Positions 45,176-54,329 of a DNA stretch of 64,000 nt are shown here, piece by piece. Where the stretch lies: the NCBI GenBank assembly GCA_945902745.1, contig CAMDNE010000003.1, positions 62,001 through 126,000 of the forward strand. Reading direction: 5' to 3'. Under the pieces are notes generated by a model. That model worked only from the letters and a program-made list of their open reading frames with translations, ran no database searches and had not been told where the DNA came from. Source of the DNA: Chitinophaga pinensis (GTDB lineage Bacteria; Bacteroidota; Bacteroidia; Flavobacteriales_D; Crocinitomicaceae). The position numbers and the translations under genes were made by a program. Positions within the stretch are counted from its first letter, which is position 1, and each line of letters begins with the position of its first letter.

Positions 45176-46122
45176 TGCATTTCATTAAATTAATACGTCC
45201 TGTAAATCTTGCCATCATTGTATTTACAATGTATGGAGTTAGATTTTATATTCAAGCAGTAAATTACTTTCAAAAAATTGATGATAATCGACTTGACTTT
45301 TTTTTATTGGTCTTTTCTACTGTTTTAATAGCAGCTGCAGGAAACATAATAAATGATTACTTTGATGTAAAAGCTGATAGAATCAACAAACCAGAAAAAC
45401 TCATAATAACGAAACATATTAGCAGGAGATGGGCAATATTAACGCATTGGACATTTAATGGAATAGCATTTAGTATAGCCATCTATTTAAGTATAAAATA
45501 TCAATCATTGTGGTTTGTTTTTATTCACTTATTATCAATTAATGCTTTGTGGTTTTATAGTATGCTTTTTAAAAGAAAAATACTTACTGGCAATTTATTA
45601 ATAGCTCTTTTAACCGCTTTAATTCCCATTTTAGTGGTTATATACTACAAAGTAGGAAATACATATCATTTCGGTCATTCAGAATTTAATCAAGATTCTT
45701 GGGTTACAATTATTGATTATAGCGTGATTTATTTACTTTCAATTTTTGCTTTTATTCAGAATTTTGCTCGAGAAATTATTAAAGACATTCAGGACATTAA
45801 AGGAGACAAATTGATTTATGTCAAATCGCTACCCATGCAAATCGGTCAATGGAATTCCCTGAGAATAGTTAGTGTAATATTACTTATACTCCCAATTTTT
45901 TATTTTTGGGTGAGTTATTCAAAAATCAACGAATTGATTGCAAGTACTCCTTTTTTAATTGCTACAATTCCTTTTAGTATTGCAGCATTAATAAACTTAC
46001 TTATTGTAACTCTTATTTATACCGACAAAACAAAACGTTTAAAACTCTATGATGCGCTTATAAAAATTTCAATGTTATTTGGCGTGTTAGCAACATTTTA
46101 CCTTGCTTATTTCTATTTATGA
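45175..46122 (+). CDS. UbiA-family prenyltransferase
   Basis: A 315-residue polytopic membrane enzyme with eight to nine hydrophobic helices. The first aspartate-rich motif is AAGNIINDYFDVKADRINK and the second is REIIKDIQDIKGDK. UbiA enzymes attach an isoprenoid to an aromatic or glycerol-phosphate acceptor, as in menaquinone or archaeal-type lipid biosynthesis; Bacteroidota members are often annotated as geranylgeranylglycerol-phosphate transferases. The start is GTG at 45175, and the porE stop TAG shares its G. The stop overlaps maf by four bases, so translation is coupled both ways. The acceptor is unknown. Confidence 0.87.
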   Translation: MHFIKLIRPVNLAIIVFTMYGVRFYIQAVNYFQKIDDNRLDFFLLVFSTVLIAAAGNIINDYFDVKADRINKPEKLIITKHISRRWAILTHWTFNGIAFSIAIYLSIKYQSLWFVFIHLLSINALWFYSMLFKRKILTGNLLIALLTALIPILVVIYYKVGNTYHFGHSEFNQDSWVTIIDYSVIYLLSIFAFIQNFAREIIKDIQDIKGDKLIYVKSLPMQIGQWNSLRIVSVILLILPIFYFWVSYSKINELIASTPFLIATIPFSIAALINLLIVTLIYTDKTKRLKLYDALIKISMLFGVLATFYLAYFYL

Positions 46123-46679
46123 AACTCATTCTAGGATCGAAATCTCCTCGTAGAAAAGAATTATTATCATCACTTGGATTTGAATTTGAAATTCGGACAA
46201 AAGAAACGGACGAATCTTTTCCGAACACGCTAAATTCAAACGAAGTCGCTTTGTTTATTGCAAACAAAAAAGCGCAGGAATTGATTATTGATTTAAAGGA
46301 AGATGAAATAGTTCTTTGTGCTGATACTGTTGTGATAATAGATGATGTTATTTTAGGAAAACCAATTGATCATGCTGAGGCAATTTCAATGTTGGAAAAA
46401 CTTTCAGGAAGAGATCATTTAGTTATTACAGGTGTTGTAATCGCTTCAAATGAAAAGAAAATACAATTTCAGTCAACAACCACTGTTTCATTCCTACCGT
46501 TATCTAAAGACGAAATAGAACGATATATTGAACAATCTAAACCTTTCGACAAGGCTGGTTCTTATGGTATTCAAGAATGGATTGGCGCTGCAGCTATTCA
46601 ACGTATTGAAGGATCTTATAACAATGTAGTTGGTTTGCCAACACATGAAGTTTATCAAGCTCTGAAAAAATTTCAATAA
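46119..46679 (+). CDS. maf: Maf-type nucleotide pyrophosphatase
   Basis: A 186-residue Maf protein, probably a dTTP/UTP (and 5-methyl-NTP) pyrophosphatase that sanitises the nucleotide pool. The N-terminal ILGSKSPRRKELLSSLGF is the family nucleotide-binding motif; CADTVVI supplies a catalytic aspartate, and DKAGSYGIQEWIGA and YNNVVGLP complete it. The SYGIQ glutamine is the YhdE-type rather than YceF-type signature. It overlaps the UbiA gene by four bases (ATGA) and ends the queE operon with a terminator 20 bases downstream. Confidence 0.93.
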   Translation: MKLILGSKSPRRKELLSSLGFEFEIRTKETDESFPNTLNSNEVALFIANKKAQELIIDLKEDEIVLCADTVVIIDDVILGKPIDHAEAISMLEKLSGRDHLVITGVVIASNEKKIQFQSTTTVSFLPLSKDEIERYIEQSKPFDKAGSYGIQEWIGAAAIQRIEGSYNNVVGLPTHEVYQALKKFQ

Positions 46680-46718
46680 AAAAAGGCCTTCCATCATTTG
46701 ATGAAAGACCTTTCATTA
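46679..46718. terminator. Bidirectional terminator between maf and the OmpA gene
   Basis: AAAGGCCTTCCATCA (46682-46696) faces TGATGAAAGACCTTT (46699-46713) with two mismatches and a 2-base loop, flanked by A-run and T-rich sequence. It serves the convergent genes on both strands. Confidence 0.8.
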
Positions 46719-46730
46719 TTTTGTTTGAGC

Positions 46731-47921
46731 TTATCTAACTTTGAAAAATACTCTTCTATTTTTTGCCATTGTCAAATCAGCATCATCATTTTCATTAATT
46801 TCAGTATTTGGTTCTTCACTACCAACCGCTGAGGAAATCAATCTCGTAGTTGCAATTCCATTATCTGACAAGAAATTATAAATTAGATTCACACGTTTTG
46901 AAGACATATCAGCATATTGAGGTTTTTCAATAGCAACAGAATCTTCTTGCTTATCACTGTGACCCATTATTTCTAATTTCAAATCTGGATTAGCTTTCAT
47001 TTGCTCTAAAATAAAGTTCAACGTTTCCTCACCGACAGGAGTTAAATTTGCTTTACCGAAAGCAAAAAACATTTGTTGAGCTTCAATTTTTTGTGTAACA
47101 GTCATTTTATCATTCAAAACAATTGCTTTTTGATAAATTGTAGTAGAAAATTCATTTACTGTTTCTTCAATTAAACAATCACATTTTAATCCATCATTAA
47201 TCAAAGTAACTGAAACTTCATCTAAATAATAATAAGCCGCAATAATTTGAGTAACTTTTATATCCTTAGATTTTTTGTTCGTTTCTTTTTTCGTTTTATC
47301 ATCTGCATAGAAATTACCAATTGTCATATATTTCTCTCCTCCTTCAGCAGTATATGTTCCACAGATTTCTTCCCAACTAAATTGTTGGTTAATTGTTTTA
47401 GTATCGTTATCAGGATGCAATACATGCGCAACGTCTATTATACTAGTTTTGTCTTCAGTTGCAAAATCTTTTTTAGAGAAATTTGCACCAATTTTATTAG
47501 ACGAATATTTTGAAGCCTCTGCTAAAGAAACATAAAATTTCACGCAATATTTCATTCCCTTTTTCATTGGAGCATCCAATTTTACCATTACGTAAGAACG
47601 GGGAACTTTATTTCCAACAGAAAGCGCAGTAAAACCAGCATAATTTGAACCATCACGCGCATCTTCTTTACCATAACCATTCAATGGAGTATTAATTTCA
47701 GGAGATTTACTTGGTGTAAATAAATCCGCACGCATTCCAGTTGGAGAAGTCCAGCCAGTAGCACTTGTTAAACCTCCTAATTTCTTAACTTTCCCGTCAG
47801 TTGCTTCAAAACTACCATTAGGAACTAAATTTTCACCTTGCTGCGCAAAAGAAGTCAAAGTTGATAGTCCAATTAACATAATTGAACTTATTTTTCTCAA
47901 ATTATTAGAACTGTATTTCAT
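46731..47921 (-). CDS. OmpA-family outer membrane protein
   Basis: A 396-residue protein with signal ending LTSFAQQ. Its N-terminal ~25-235 portion is a beta-rich extracellular-type domain ([20 protein letters not shown]), like the DUF642/PCMD carbohydrate-binding type often seen on such proteins. The C-terminal OmpA domain (~275-396; [40 protein letters not shown]) should bind peptidoglycan. It starts within the hemE 3' end (17-base overlap), so is translated with hemE. A structural link between wall and outer membrane is the likely role. Confidence 0.85.
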   Translation of the reverse strand: MKYSSNNLRKISSIMLIGLSTLTSFAQQGENLVPNGSFEATDGKVKKLGGLTSATGWTSPTGMRADLFTPSKSPEINTPLNGYGKEDARDGSNYAGFTALSVGNKVPRSYVMVKLDAPMKKGMKYCVKFYVSLAEASKYSSNKIGANFSKKDFATEDKTSIIDVAHVLHPDNDTKTINQQFSWEEICGTYTAEGGEKYMTIGNFYADDKTKKETNKKSKDIKVTQIIAAYYYLDEVSVTLINDGLKCDCLIEETVNEFSTTIYQKAIVLNDKMTVTQKIEAQQMFFAFGKANLTPVGEETLNFILEQMKANPDLKLEIMGHSDKQEDSVAIEKPQYADMSSKRVNLIYNFLSDNGIATTRLISSAVGSEEPNTEINENDDADLTMAKNRRVFFKVR

Positions 47922-48942
47922 AATCTTTTACTGTTTTTATAAACGTTTTAACCTTCTCAGGATCAATATCTGGATACACTCCGTGCCCCAAATTTACAAT
48001 ATGTCTTTTACTTTTATACGAATCTAACATATTAATTGTCAAATTCTGAATTTCATTATGTGAAGAATACAATGCACAAGGATCTAAATTCCCTTGTAAC
48101 GTTCTGTTTTCGCCAATTTCATTTCGAATTTCAACACTATTCATGTTCCAATCCAAACCAATCGTATTACACTTCAATTTTGCAATTGCTGAAATTGAAG
48201 TAATTGCACCTTTAGCAAAAATTGTCAAAGGAACTTCATTAATTGCGTTAGCAATTCTATCAATATATTTCAATCCAAATTCAGCATATTGTTCTGTTCC
48301 TAAAATTCCAGCCCAAGAGTCGAAAATTTGTAACATATGCGCACCAGCTGCAACTTGTGCTTTCAAATACTGAATTGTGACTTCTGTAATTCGACTTAGC
48401 AACTCATGTGCCAAAACTGGATTGGTATATAATAGTTTGCGTGATTCAGAAAATGTTTTTGAACCTTGTCCTTCCACCATATAACAAAAGATTGTCCATG
48501 GAGCTCCAGCAAAACCAATTAAAGGAACACGCCCGTCCAATTCTTTGTTCGCAATTTTAATGGCTTCTAAGACATAGCCTAATCGATCTTCGATATCAAA
48601 ATTTGTTTCAGCATATTTTAAACCTTCTTCAGTTCTAATTGTTTTTTCGAACCAAGGGCCTTTTGCCTCCAACATTTGATATTCCAACCCCATAGCTTCG
48701 GGTACAACCAAAATGTCTGAAAAGATAATAGCTGCATCAACACCCAAAATATCAACAGGTTGCACTGTAACTTCAGCAGCGAATTTTGGTGTTTCAACCA
48801 ATTCTTTGAATCCGGATAATTTAGAACGAACAGCGCGGTATTCAGGTAAAATTCTACCAGCTTGTCTCATGAGCCAAACAGGGTATCTTTCTATAGATTC
48901 ACCTCGAGCAGCTCTTAAAATTAGATCATTTTTTAATTCCAT
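47905..48942 (-). CDS. hemE: Uroporphyrinogen decarboxylase
   Basis: A 345-residue enzyme that decarboxylates uroporphyrinogen III to coproporphyrinogen III in haem synthesis. [16 protein letters not shown] is the family signature; [16 protein letters not shown] and the C-terminal [16 protein letters not shown] follow. The ATG at 48942 is used, as a TTG at 48951 lies within the -7 box. The minus-strand TATCTTTG at 48949-48956 leaves only six bases of leader. Downstream is the OmpA gene overlapping its stop. Confidence 0.97.
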   Translation of the reverse strand: MELKNDLILRAARGESIERYPVWLMRQAGRILPEYRAVRSKLSGFKELVETPKFAAEVTVQPVDILGVDAAIIFSDILVVPEAMGLEYQMLEAKGPWFEKTIRTEEGLKYAETNFDIEDRLGYVLEAIKIANKELDGRVPLIGFAGAPWTIFCYMVEGQGSKTFSESRKLLYTNPVLAHELLSRITEVTIQYLKAQVAAGAHMLQIFDSWAGILGTEQYAEFGLKYIDRIANAINEVPLTIFAKGAITSISAIAKLKCNTIGLDWNMNSVEIRNEIGENRTLQGNLDPCALYSSHNEIQNLTINMLDSYKSKRHIVNLGHGVYPDIDPEKVKTFIKTVKDYEIQF

Positions 48943-48948
48943 TGCTGG

Positions 48949-48956
48949 CAAAGATA
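48949..48956 (-). promoter_or_regulatory. TAnnTTTG -7 box of hemE
   Basis: Minus-strand TATCTTTG, six bases before the ATG at 48942; candidate near-leaderless mRNA. Confidence 0.55.
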
Positions 48957-48993
48957 ATCAAACACTTTTTTAGTTGGATGTTTCAGAGAAAAA

Positions 48994-49665
48994 TTACCAA
49001 ATAATTGGCTTTTTATTCATTTTTATCAAATAATCATTTGTCATACTAAAGTGTTTACATCCAAAAAATCCCCGATAACTCGATAATGGCGAAGGGTGAA
49101 CCGATTTCAAAATGAGATTCTTGTCAGAATTCACCTTTTGACCCTTTTCGTGAGCTTTTGATCCCCACAACAAATAAACTACACCTTCTTTTTGATCATT
49201 TAGTTTTTGAATAATTGCATCTGTGAATTTTTCCCAACCCTTTTTTGAGTGACTGTCCGCTTTACCTTCTTCAACCGTTAATACAGAATTCAATAATAAA
49301 ACTCCTTGTTCTGCCCATCTTTCTAAATTACCGTTTTCAGGAAATGTTACATTCAAATCATTTTCAATTTCTTTAAAAATATTTATTAAACTTTTGGGAA
49401 AAGGTTGAATGTTCCTTTCAACAGAAAAACACAAACCATGCGCATGACCTTTTGTTGGATAAGGATCTTGACCAATAATGACAACTTTTACATTCTCAAT
49501 TGGACAAAGATTTAATGCTTGAAAAACAGTTGATTTGGAAGGGAATATTGCTCCCTCTTTTACGATATATTCTGAATTTATAAATTTAATCAAATCTAAA
49601 AAATAGGGCTTTTGAAATTCTTCGTTCAACGCCAATTCCCACGATTTTTCTAAATACATCTCCAT
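48994..49665 (-). CDS. ung: Uracil-DNA glycosylase, family 1
   Basis: A 223-residue base-excision repair enzyme that removes uracil from DNA. The water-activating motif reads IIGQDPYPTKGHAHGLCFSV, keeping the catalytic aspartate and tyrosine but with proline in place of the histidine of the common GQDPYH. LLLNSVLTVEEGK and the DNA-intercalation loop HPSPLSSYRGFFGCKHFS are canonical. The first ATG (49665) lies four bases after a minus-strand TAAATTTG box; a second in-frame ATG is at 49659. It is monocistronic, with a lipoprotein gene divergent. Confidence 0.95.
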   Translation of the reverse strand: MEMYLEKSWELALNEEFQKPYFLDLIKFINSEYIVKEGAIFPSKSTVFQALNLCPIENVKVVIIGQDPYPTKGHAHGLCFSVERNIQPFPKSLINIFKEIENDLNVTFPENGNLERWAEQGVLLLNSVLTVEEGKADSHSKKGWEKFTDAIIQKLNDQKEGVVYLLWGSKAHEKGQKVNSDKNLILKSVHPSPLSSYRGFFGCKHFSMTNDYLIKMNKKPIIW

Positions 49666-49669
49666 TCTT

Positions 49670-49677
49670 CAAATTTA
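49670..49677 (-). promoter_or_regulatory. TAnnTTTG -7 box of ung
   Basis: Minus-strand TAAATTTG, four bases before the ung ATG at 49665. Confidence 0.55.
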
Positions 49678-49721
49678 CAATTTTCATGTAAATTGTTTTT
49701 AAATAAATTAATTTCTTCGCT

Positions 49722-49729
49722 TATCTTTG
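49722..49729 (+). promoter_or_regulatory. TAnnTTTG -7 box abutting a lipoprotein start
   Basis: TATCTTTG, five bases before the ATG at 49735; divergent from the ung promoter about 45 bases to the left. Confidence 0.6.
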
Positions 49730-49734
49730 TTTCT

Positions 49735-50508
49735 ATGAAAAACAACCCTTTTTTATTTTTAATAGTCACTCTACTGTTTTTTTCTTGCAACGAAGAACCA
49801 AAAGAAAAAAGTGAAAAAACAGTTCCAAAAGCAGAAGAAAATCAAACAGTTGAACAAATGGCTAAACGTCATTTAGAAAGTCAATTGTCAATTCCTGCTA
49901 CTGAAAAATATTCCTATCATATTTATAAAGCACATTTAGATGAAGATGAGAAAATCGATGCAATTATCACTTTAAATAGAGTTGATTTTGCATTAGAAGA
50001 AGCTTCAGCATCAAAAAAAACTGCAAAACATGCAGACTTGGGTTTTATGGGTAATTACAATTATATCTTTTATTTTGATGGTGGATTAAATAAAATTTCA
50101 CCCCCAATTGCAATTCCTTCAAGTGCTTTAGCAGAGTTAAAAATTACTTTTGAAAATATTCAATCTGAATCCTATAAAGATATTTTAGTTGATTTCAGGA
50201 TATTAAATGCTTCTTACAAAGATTATTATACTGTTTCTAACCATATTCCAAGACGCGTATTCCAATGGAAAAATTTTGATGGTTTGAAGAGTGATGTTTC
50301 AGAAGCGTATACTTTTGATTATACTGATGGAACAATGGGAATGGTAAAAGATATTTTGGTGAAAAAAGCGACATTGATTCAACCTTCAAAAGATGTTGAC
50401 ATGTACAAATATGAACCAGTTTTAAAGGAAAGTGATGAAATTGTTTACCGATTTTTCTATCATCCAGATCAAGGAAAATATATGACTCAAAAAAAGAATA
50501 CGAAATAA
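49735..50508 (+). CDS. Predicted lipoprotein, unknown function
   Basis: A 257-residue lipoprotein: signal MKNNPFLFLIVTLLFFSC with the lipid cysteine at 18, then a charged linker (EEPKEKSEKTVPKAEE). The mature domain (~45-257) is unrecognised, with IDAIITLNRVDFALEEASAS near the start and later FKKDILVKK-like strands. A longer frame from 49693 is rejected because the -7 box at 49722 lies within it. A strong terminator follows directly, so it is monocistronic. Confidence 0.72.
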   Translation: MKNNPFLFLIVTLLFFSCNEEPKEKSEKTVPKAEENQTVEQMAKRHLESQLSIPATEKYSYHIYKAHLDEDEKIDAIITLNRVDFALEEASASKKTAKHADLGFMGNYNYIFYFDGGLNKISPPIAIPSSALAELKITFENIQSESYKDILVDFRILNASYKDYYTVSNHIPRRVFQWKNFDGLKSDVSEAYTFDYTDGTMGMVKDILVKKATLIQPSKDVDMYKYEPVLKESDEIVYRFFYHPDQGKYMTQKKNTK

Positions 50509-50514
50509 AATCAA

Positions 50515-50546
50515 GAAAGGCGACAATAAATTGTCGCCTTTCCTTT
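50515..50546. terminator. Strong terminator hairpin
   Basis: GAAAGGCGACAAT (50515-50527) is complementary to ATTGTCGCCTTTC (50530-50542), a 13-bp stem with a 2-base loop, between a plus-strand lipoprotein and a minus-strand receptor gene. A/T-rich flanks suit both directions. Confidence 0.9.
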
Positions 50547-50563
50547 TATAAAATTTTATTTCC

Positions 50564-52972
50564 TTAAAAGTTTCCTCTTAACGTCAAAATAAAATTACGG
50601 CCTGGTGCAGAAATATTAGATGCAAACTGACGATAATTTTTATCCAAGACATTTTCACATGCCACTTGCAGACCAACAAATTTGTTAAACTGATATCCTA
50701 ATCGAACATTTACAGTATACCAAGATGGCATTCCTTGTGGCAACGCAAATGCTTCATTATCTTCACCAGATGGACTATATTCAGCTATCTTTTTCATTGC
50801 ACTGTAGTTCACAAATAAATCAGCTCTGAATTTATTTTGGTGAATTTGGAAACCAAACTTACCAAACATTGGCGGAATATGATCTAACGGAATTGCAGTT
50901 GAATCAGTAACAATGCGCGCATACGTGTAGTTATAAGTTGCATAAGCAGTAACGTTATTATTCAACTTCGCATTCATATTTAATTCCAAACCATATAAGT
51001 ATGCTTTGCTCGCATTTGTAGTTGCTACAACTTTACTCATTGTTCCAACATACATGATAGAATCCTGTCCATTGTATGTAAAGTTTTGAGTAGTTAAGGC
51101 ATTTCTATAAAGTGTATAATAACCTGTTGTTTGAAGTGTTAACCAATTTTCAAAAGTATTTGAAATTCCAACTTCACCGTTGTAGGTATATTCAGGTTTT
51201 AAGTTTGCATTTGGCACTGTTATATTTCCAGGCGTTGATTCAAAAACTTTACTTAAGTCATCTACGTTTGGTGCTCTAAATCCTGTTGAAACTAAAGCGG
51301 TAATGCGGCAATCATCTGATGGCATATAAACTACACCTAAATTACCAGTTAATGCTGAATTATTCTGTTTCGCCTCTTTGAAAGGGAAATTAAAGAAGGT
51401 AGTATCAGTAAATTTCGCATTCAATCCAACATTTGAAAAACGCAAGCCATCATTTAGGATTACTTTGTCTGTAATTTCCCATGTGTGAGTTGCATAAACA
51501 GCAATTGAATTCATCGTTGCTCCACCCGATGCATAACGCGTATCTAAAGGTGTTTGTATACCAGTAGTGATATCTTTTGTAAAGGCTGTTGAATTAACTT
51601 TATTGTACCATCCTTCAACACCATATCGAATTTCATGTTTACCTATTTTCTTTGCCATATCAAGATTAGCAGTAATAATATCCAAGTTTTCAAAACGGTT
51701 ATTTTGATTTACATTATTAAACTTTCTGTCAATACGACTTTCTTCAATCTGTTGGTAACCCAAAATAAAACGTGCGTTATCATACATCTTATTTGACTTA
51801 GATAATTCCAATGTATAAGAGGCTAACAATCTATTTTGAGGACCGTAATTCCATTCAGCATATTTTGCTGTACCACCCGAAGTTTGCGTTAAACGATCAT
51901 AACGTGGTACATTTGAAGAAGTTGAATATTGTAAATTCACTAAATGCTTCACTGTTGAACTTTGTTGGAACAAGAATTTTTGCATTACATCAATTTGAGT
52001 ATAACCCGATCCTACTTGAACATTCGTATCTGCATTCACAAAAACTGAATCTTTTCCATCAACTCGTTGAACATACCAAGGCCGAGAACCGAAATTTCCA
52101 ACTGATGGCTCACGATTAGCACCTTGTCGCAGATCACCATAATTAGAGTATGTAAAAGACGTCAAAGAACCAAACTTTTTACCTCCAACCGAAATATTAG
52201 CATTTGCTGCGTACCCTTTATTGGCAGACATATAACGTGTAAATGCGCCAGCTTTGATTTTAATTTTATCGTCACTTGATAAAAGTGGATTTTTCGTAGT
52301 GAACGACATCACACCTCCTAATGCATCAGATCCATAAACAACTGATCCAGGTCCAAAGATAACCTCCACTCTTTCCAACATTGCATTATCCATCGTAACG
52401 ATATTTTGGATATGACCAGCTCTATAAATAGCCGTATTCATTCTCACACCATCAATAACCATCAATACTTTGTTTGTTTCAAAACCACGGATTATTGGAC
52501 TTCCACCTCCAAGTTGACTTTTTTGAACAAAGACATTTCCAGTATTTGACATAACATCGGCTGTTGAACTTTGATTCATTATTTGAATTTCAGAAGCTCG
52601 TAAAACTTGTATTTTCTGGGACACATCTTTCCGTTGTTCTTCAAATTTACTAGCTGAAACAACAATTTCATTTATAGAATTGATGTTTTCTGCCATTTTC
52701 AAACTATTTCCTTGCGCTTTAATTTGATCCAAGGTAATCGTAACAGCACTATACATTGCATTGATAAAAACCAACGTTTGAGTTCCTTGTATTCCTGATA
52801 GAACAATGATGCCAGATTGATTAGATTTGGTAATCAGTGTGTTTTCATTTAATTTATACACTTCAACATTTTCAATTGGTTGAAGAGAATTTTGGTCAAT
52901 TATTGTTATTGACTGTGCTTGTGACATAAATAGTATCGACAAGCAAAACATAAGTAAGCCTATTTTTTTCAT
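50564..52972 (-). CDS. TonB-dependent receptor (haem/haemoglobin-type)
   Basis: An 802-residue outer-membrane receptor with signal ending FMSQAQ. A short N-terminal carboxypeptidase-regulatory-like region (~20-90) precedes a plug (~105-220) carrying STADVMSNTGNVFVQKSQLG, GGSPIIRGFETNKVLMVIDG and GPGSVVYGSDALGGVMSFTT, the pattern of TonB-hemoglobin/CirA-type receptors. The barrel ends in LTLRGNF. It transports an iron-source or metal complex; the ligand is not determinable. The start is the ATG at 52972. It lies 58 bases downstream of the small exported protein at 53031, likely one operon. Confidence 0.88.
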   Translation of the reverse strand: MKKIGLLMFCLSILFMSQAQSITIIDQNSLQPIENVEVYKLNENTLITKSNQSGIIVLSGIQGTQTLVFINAMYSAVTITLDQIKAQGNSLKMAENINSINEIVVSASKFEEQRKDVSQKIQVLRASEIQIMNQSSTADVMSNTGNVFVQKSQLGGGSPIIRGFETNKVLMVIDGVRMNTAIYRAGHIQNIVTMDNAMLERVEVIFGPGSVVYGSDALGGVMSFTTKNPLLSSDDKIKIKAGAFTRYMSANKGYAANANISVGGKKFGSLTSFTYSNYGDLRQGANREPSVGNFGSRPWYVQRVDGKDSVFVNADTNVQVGSGYTQIDVMQKFLFQQSSTVKHLVNLQYSTSSNVPRYDRLTQTSGGTAKYAEWNYGPQNRLLASYTLELSKSNKMYDNARFILGYQQIEESRIDRKFNNVNQNNRFENLDIITANLDMAKKIGKHEIRYGVEGWYNKVNSTAFTKDITTGIQTPLDTRYASGGATMNSIAVYATHTWEITDKVILNDGLRFSNVGLNAKFTDTTFFNFPFKEAKQNNSALTGNLGVVYMPSDDCRITALVSTGFRAPNVDDLSKVFESTPGNITVPNANLKPEYTYNGEVGISNTFENWLTLQTTGYYTLYRNALTTQNFTYNGQDSIMYVGTMSKVVATTNASKAYLYGLELNMNAKLNNNVTAYATYNYTYARIVTDSTAIPLDHIPPMFGKFGFQIHQNKFRADLFVNYSAMKKIAEYSPSGEDNEAFALPQGMPSWYTVNVRLGYQFNKFVGLQVACENVLDKNYRQFASNISAPGRNFILTLRGNF

Positions 52973-53030
52973 AAGAATTTCTTTAATAATAAACAATTGT
53001 AGAATCTGAGATGATTCCAGTTTTGAATTA

Positions 53031-53561
53031 CTAAGAAATCTGAGGTGGAGGAGAATCTATTTGAATGGATTTAACAGATAAATAATCCAAATAATTGAAG
53101 GTTGATGTTTTGTTTTCTTTTAAAATAATAAAATTAAGATCAACACAACTATTAGAGAGTAAAGAGGGTGTTTGCAATAATTTGAATAAACTAGATACAG
53201 TTTTGTGTTGATTATCGTCACACAAATTTGAGAAAACATTTTGATTCAATTTTGCAAAAAGCACCTTTTCTTGTTTATCCGAAATACATTCTAAATGCGT
53301 GATACCATTTTTATAACTTTTTCGCACAACATCATAAAGATTACCATTCAGATCAAATTCATTCTTTTTCAACCAAACAAGCTGTTTTAATTGATTCGAA
53401 TTAAAATCAAAAATCACAAGTTTATCTTTTGGTACTCCTTCTTTTAATTGAGATTTGATTTCCTTTTTTAATTTATAATGTGCCAATTCAAAATAACCCA
53501 CAAATCCGATGATTTGAAAAGTCAAAAGAATCAATAAACTGAATGAGACTAGTTTTCGCAC
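53031..53561 (-). CDS. Small exported/membrane protein upstream of a TonB receptor
   Basis: About 176 residues; an N-terminal hydrophobic segment (KLVSFSLLILLTFQIIGFVG) acts as signal or anchor, followed by a soluble domain with no recognised family and an end PPPQIS. Similar small proteins with a proline-rich end occur before TonB receptors in Bacteroidota; a role in metal or haem uptake is inferred. The start is a GTG at 53561, three bases after a TACTTTTG box; an apparent longer frame from a TTG at 53594 contains that box. Confidence 0.7.
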   Translation of the reverse strand: MRKLVSFSLLILLTFQIIGFVGYFELAHYKLKKEIKSQLKEGVPKDKLVIFDFNSNQLKQLVWLKKNEFDLNGNLYDVVRKSYKNGITHLECISDKQEKVLFAKLNQNVFSNLCDDNQHKTVSSLFKLLQTPSLLSNSCVDLNFIILKENKTSTFNYLDYLSVKSIQIDSPPPQIS

Positions 53562-53564
53562 AAT

Positions 53565-53580
53565 CAAAAGTATAACTTTG
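53565..53580. promoter_or_regulatory. Abutting divergent -7 boxes
   Basis: Minus-strand TACTTTTG (53572-53565) and plus-strand TAACTTTG (53573-53580) touch without a gap, so CAAAAGTATAACTTTG is near-palindromic. The minus box also has a TTG at 53594-53592 with a 19-base spacer. They should compete for RNA polymerase, serving the small protein (minus) and the esterase (plus). Confidence 0.6.
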
Positions 53581-53635
53581 TGCTGTAAAATCAAATAGCT
53601 TTCAGCGTATTAAAAAATAAAATATACTAATCTAA

Positions 53636-54268
53636 ATGCAAGGATTCCTCAAATCAACTAAAACTTTTCGATATTCCACAATTGGAAATCCTGAAACTGC
53701 AAAAACTATTATTTATGTACTTCATGGTTACGGTCAATTAAGCGACTACTTTATTAGAAAATTTGAAAATCTACAAAATGACTATTTCATTGTTGCACCT
53801 GAAGGAATGCACCGTTTTTATTTAAAAGGTTCTTCAGGTCGAGTTGGTGCTTCTTGGATGACAAAAGAAGATAGGGACAATGATATTTCAGATAATTTAA
53901 ACTGGCTAAATCAATTAGCTGATGAATTAGCGACAAAACATCAATTTGAAAAGACAATTCTATTAGGTTTTTCGCAAGGAGGAGCAACTGCATTAAGATG
54001 GTTTCATAAGAGTAGAATAAAAATTGATCAATTAATCATTTGGGCTGCTGTCTTCCCTCCAGATTTAATCGTTAAAGAAGAATTGGTTAATTCCAATTCT
54101 CGAAATAGATTTTTTGTAATTGGGAATAATGATGAGTTTTATTCAGAAAATCAAAGAACAGAAATAATTGATTATTATAATTCCGCTGGATTTATATCTT
54201 CAATTTACGATGGTAATCACGATATTGACTTAGAAACATTGAAATCACTTCTTAATTCTACTAATTAA
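53636..54268 (+). CDS. Alpha/beta hydrolase, carboxylesterase-like
   Basis: A 210-residue cytosolic hydrolase of the carboxylesterase/phospholipase type. YVLHGYGQLSDYF provides the oxyanion-hole region, LLGFSQGGATALRWF carries the nucleophile serine in GxSxG, and the catalytic acid and histidine are probably in NDEFYSENQ and DGNHDIDLE. The length and motif order fit bacterial acyl-ester hydrolases. It has no signal peptide. It is transcribed divergently from the TonB receptor pair; the two promoters abut. Confidence 0.85.
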   Translation: MQGFLKSTKTFRYSTIGNPETAKTIIYVLHGYGQLSDYFIRKFENLQNDYFIVAPEGMHRFYLKGSSGRVGASWMTKEDRDNDISDNLNWLNQLADELATKHQFEKTILLGFSQGGATALRWFHKSRIKIDQLIIWAAVFPPDLIVKEELVNSNSRNRFFVIGNNDEFYSENQRTEIIDYYNSAGFISSIYDGNHDIDLETLKSLLNSTN

Positions 54269-54329
54269 GTTGAATTAAATATTTTTTATTTGGCACAATT
54301 TCTGATATTTGCACCGAAAACAAACGAAC

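Noticed and set aside
49693-49734. Upstream start for the lipoprotein at 49735
   Set aside because: The -7 box at 49722-49729 lies within it, and the ATG at 49735 gives a clean lipoprotein signal.
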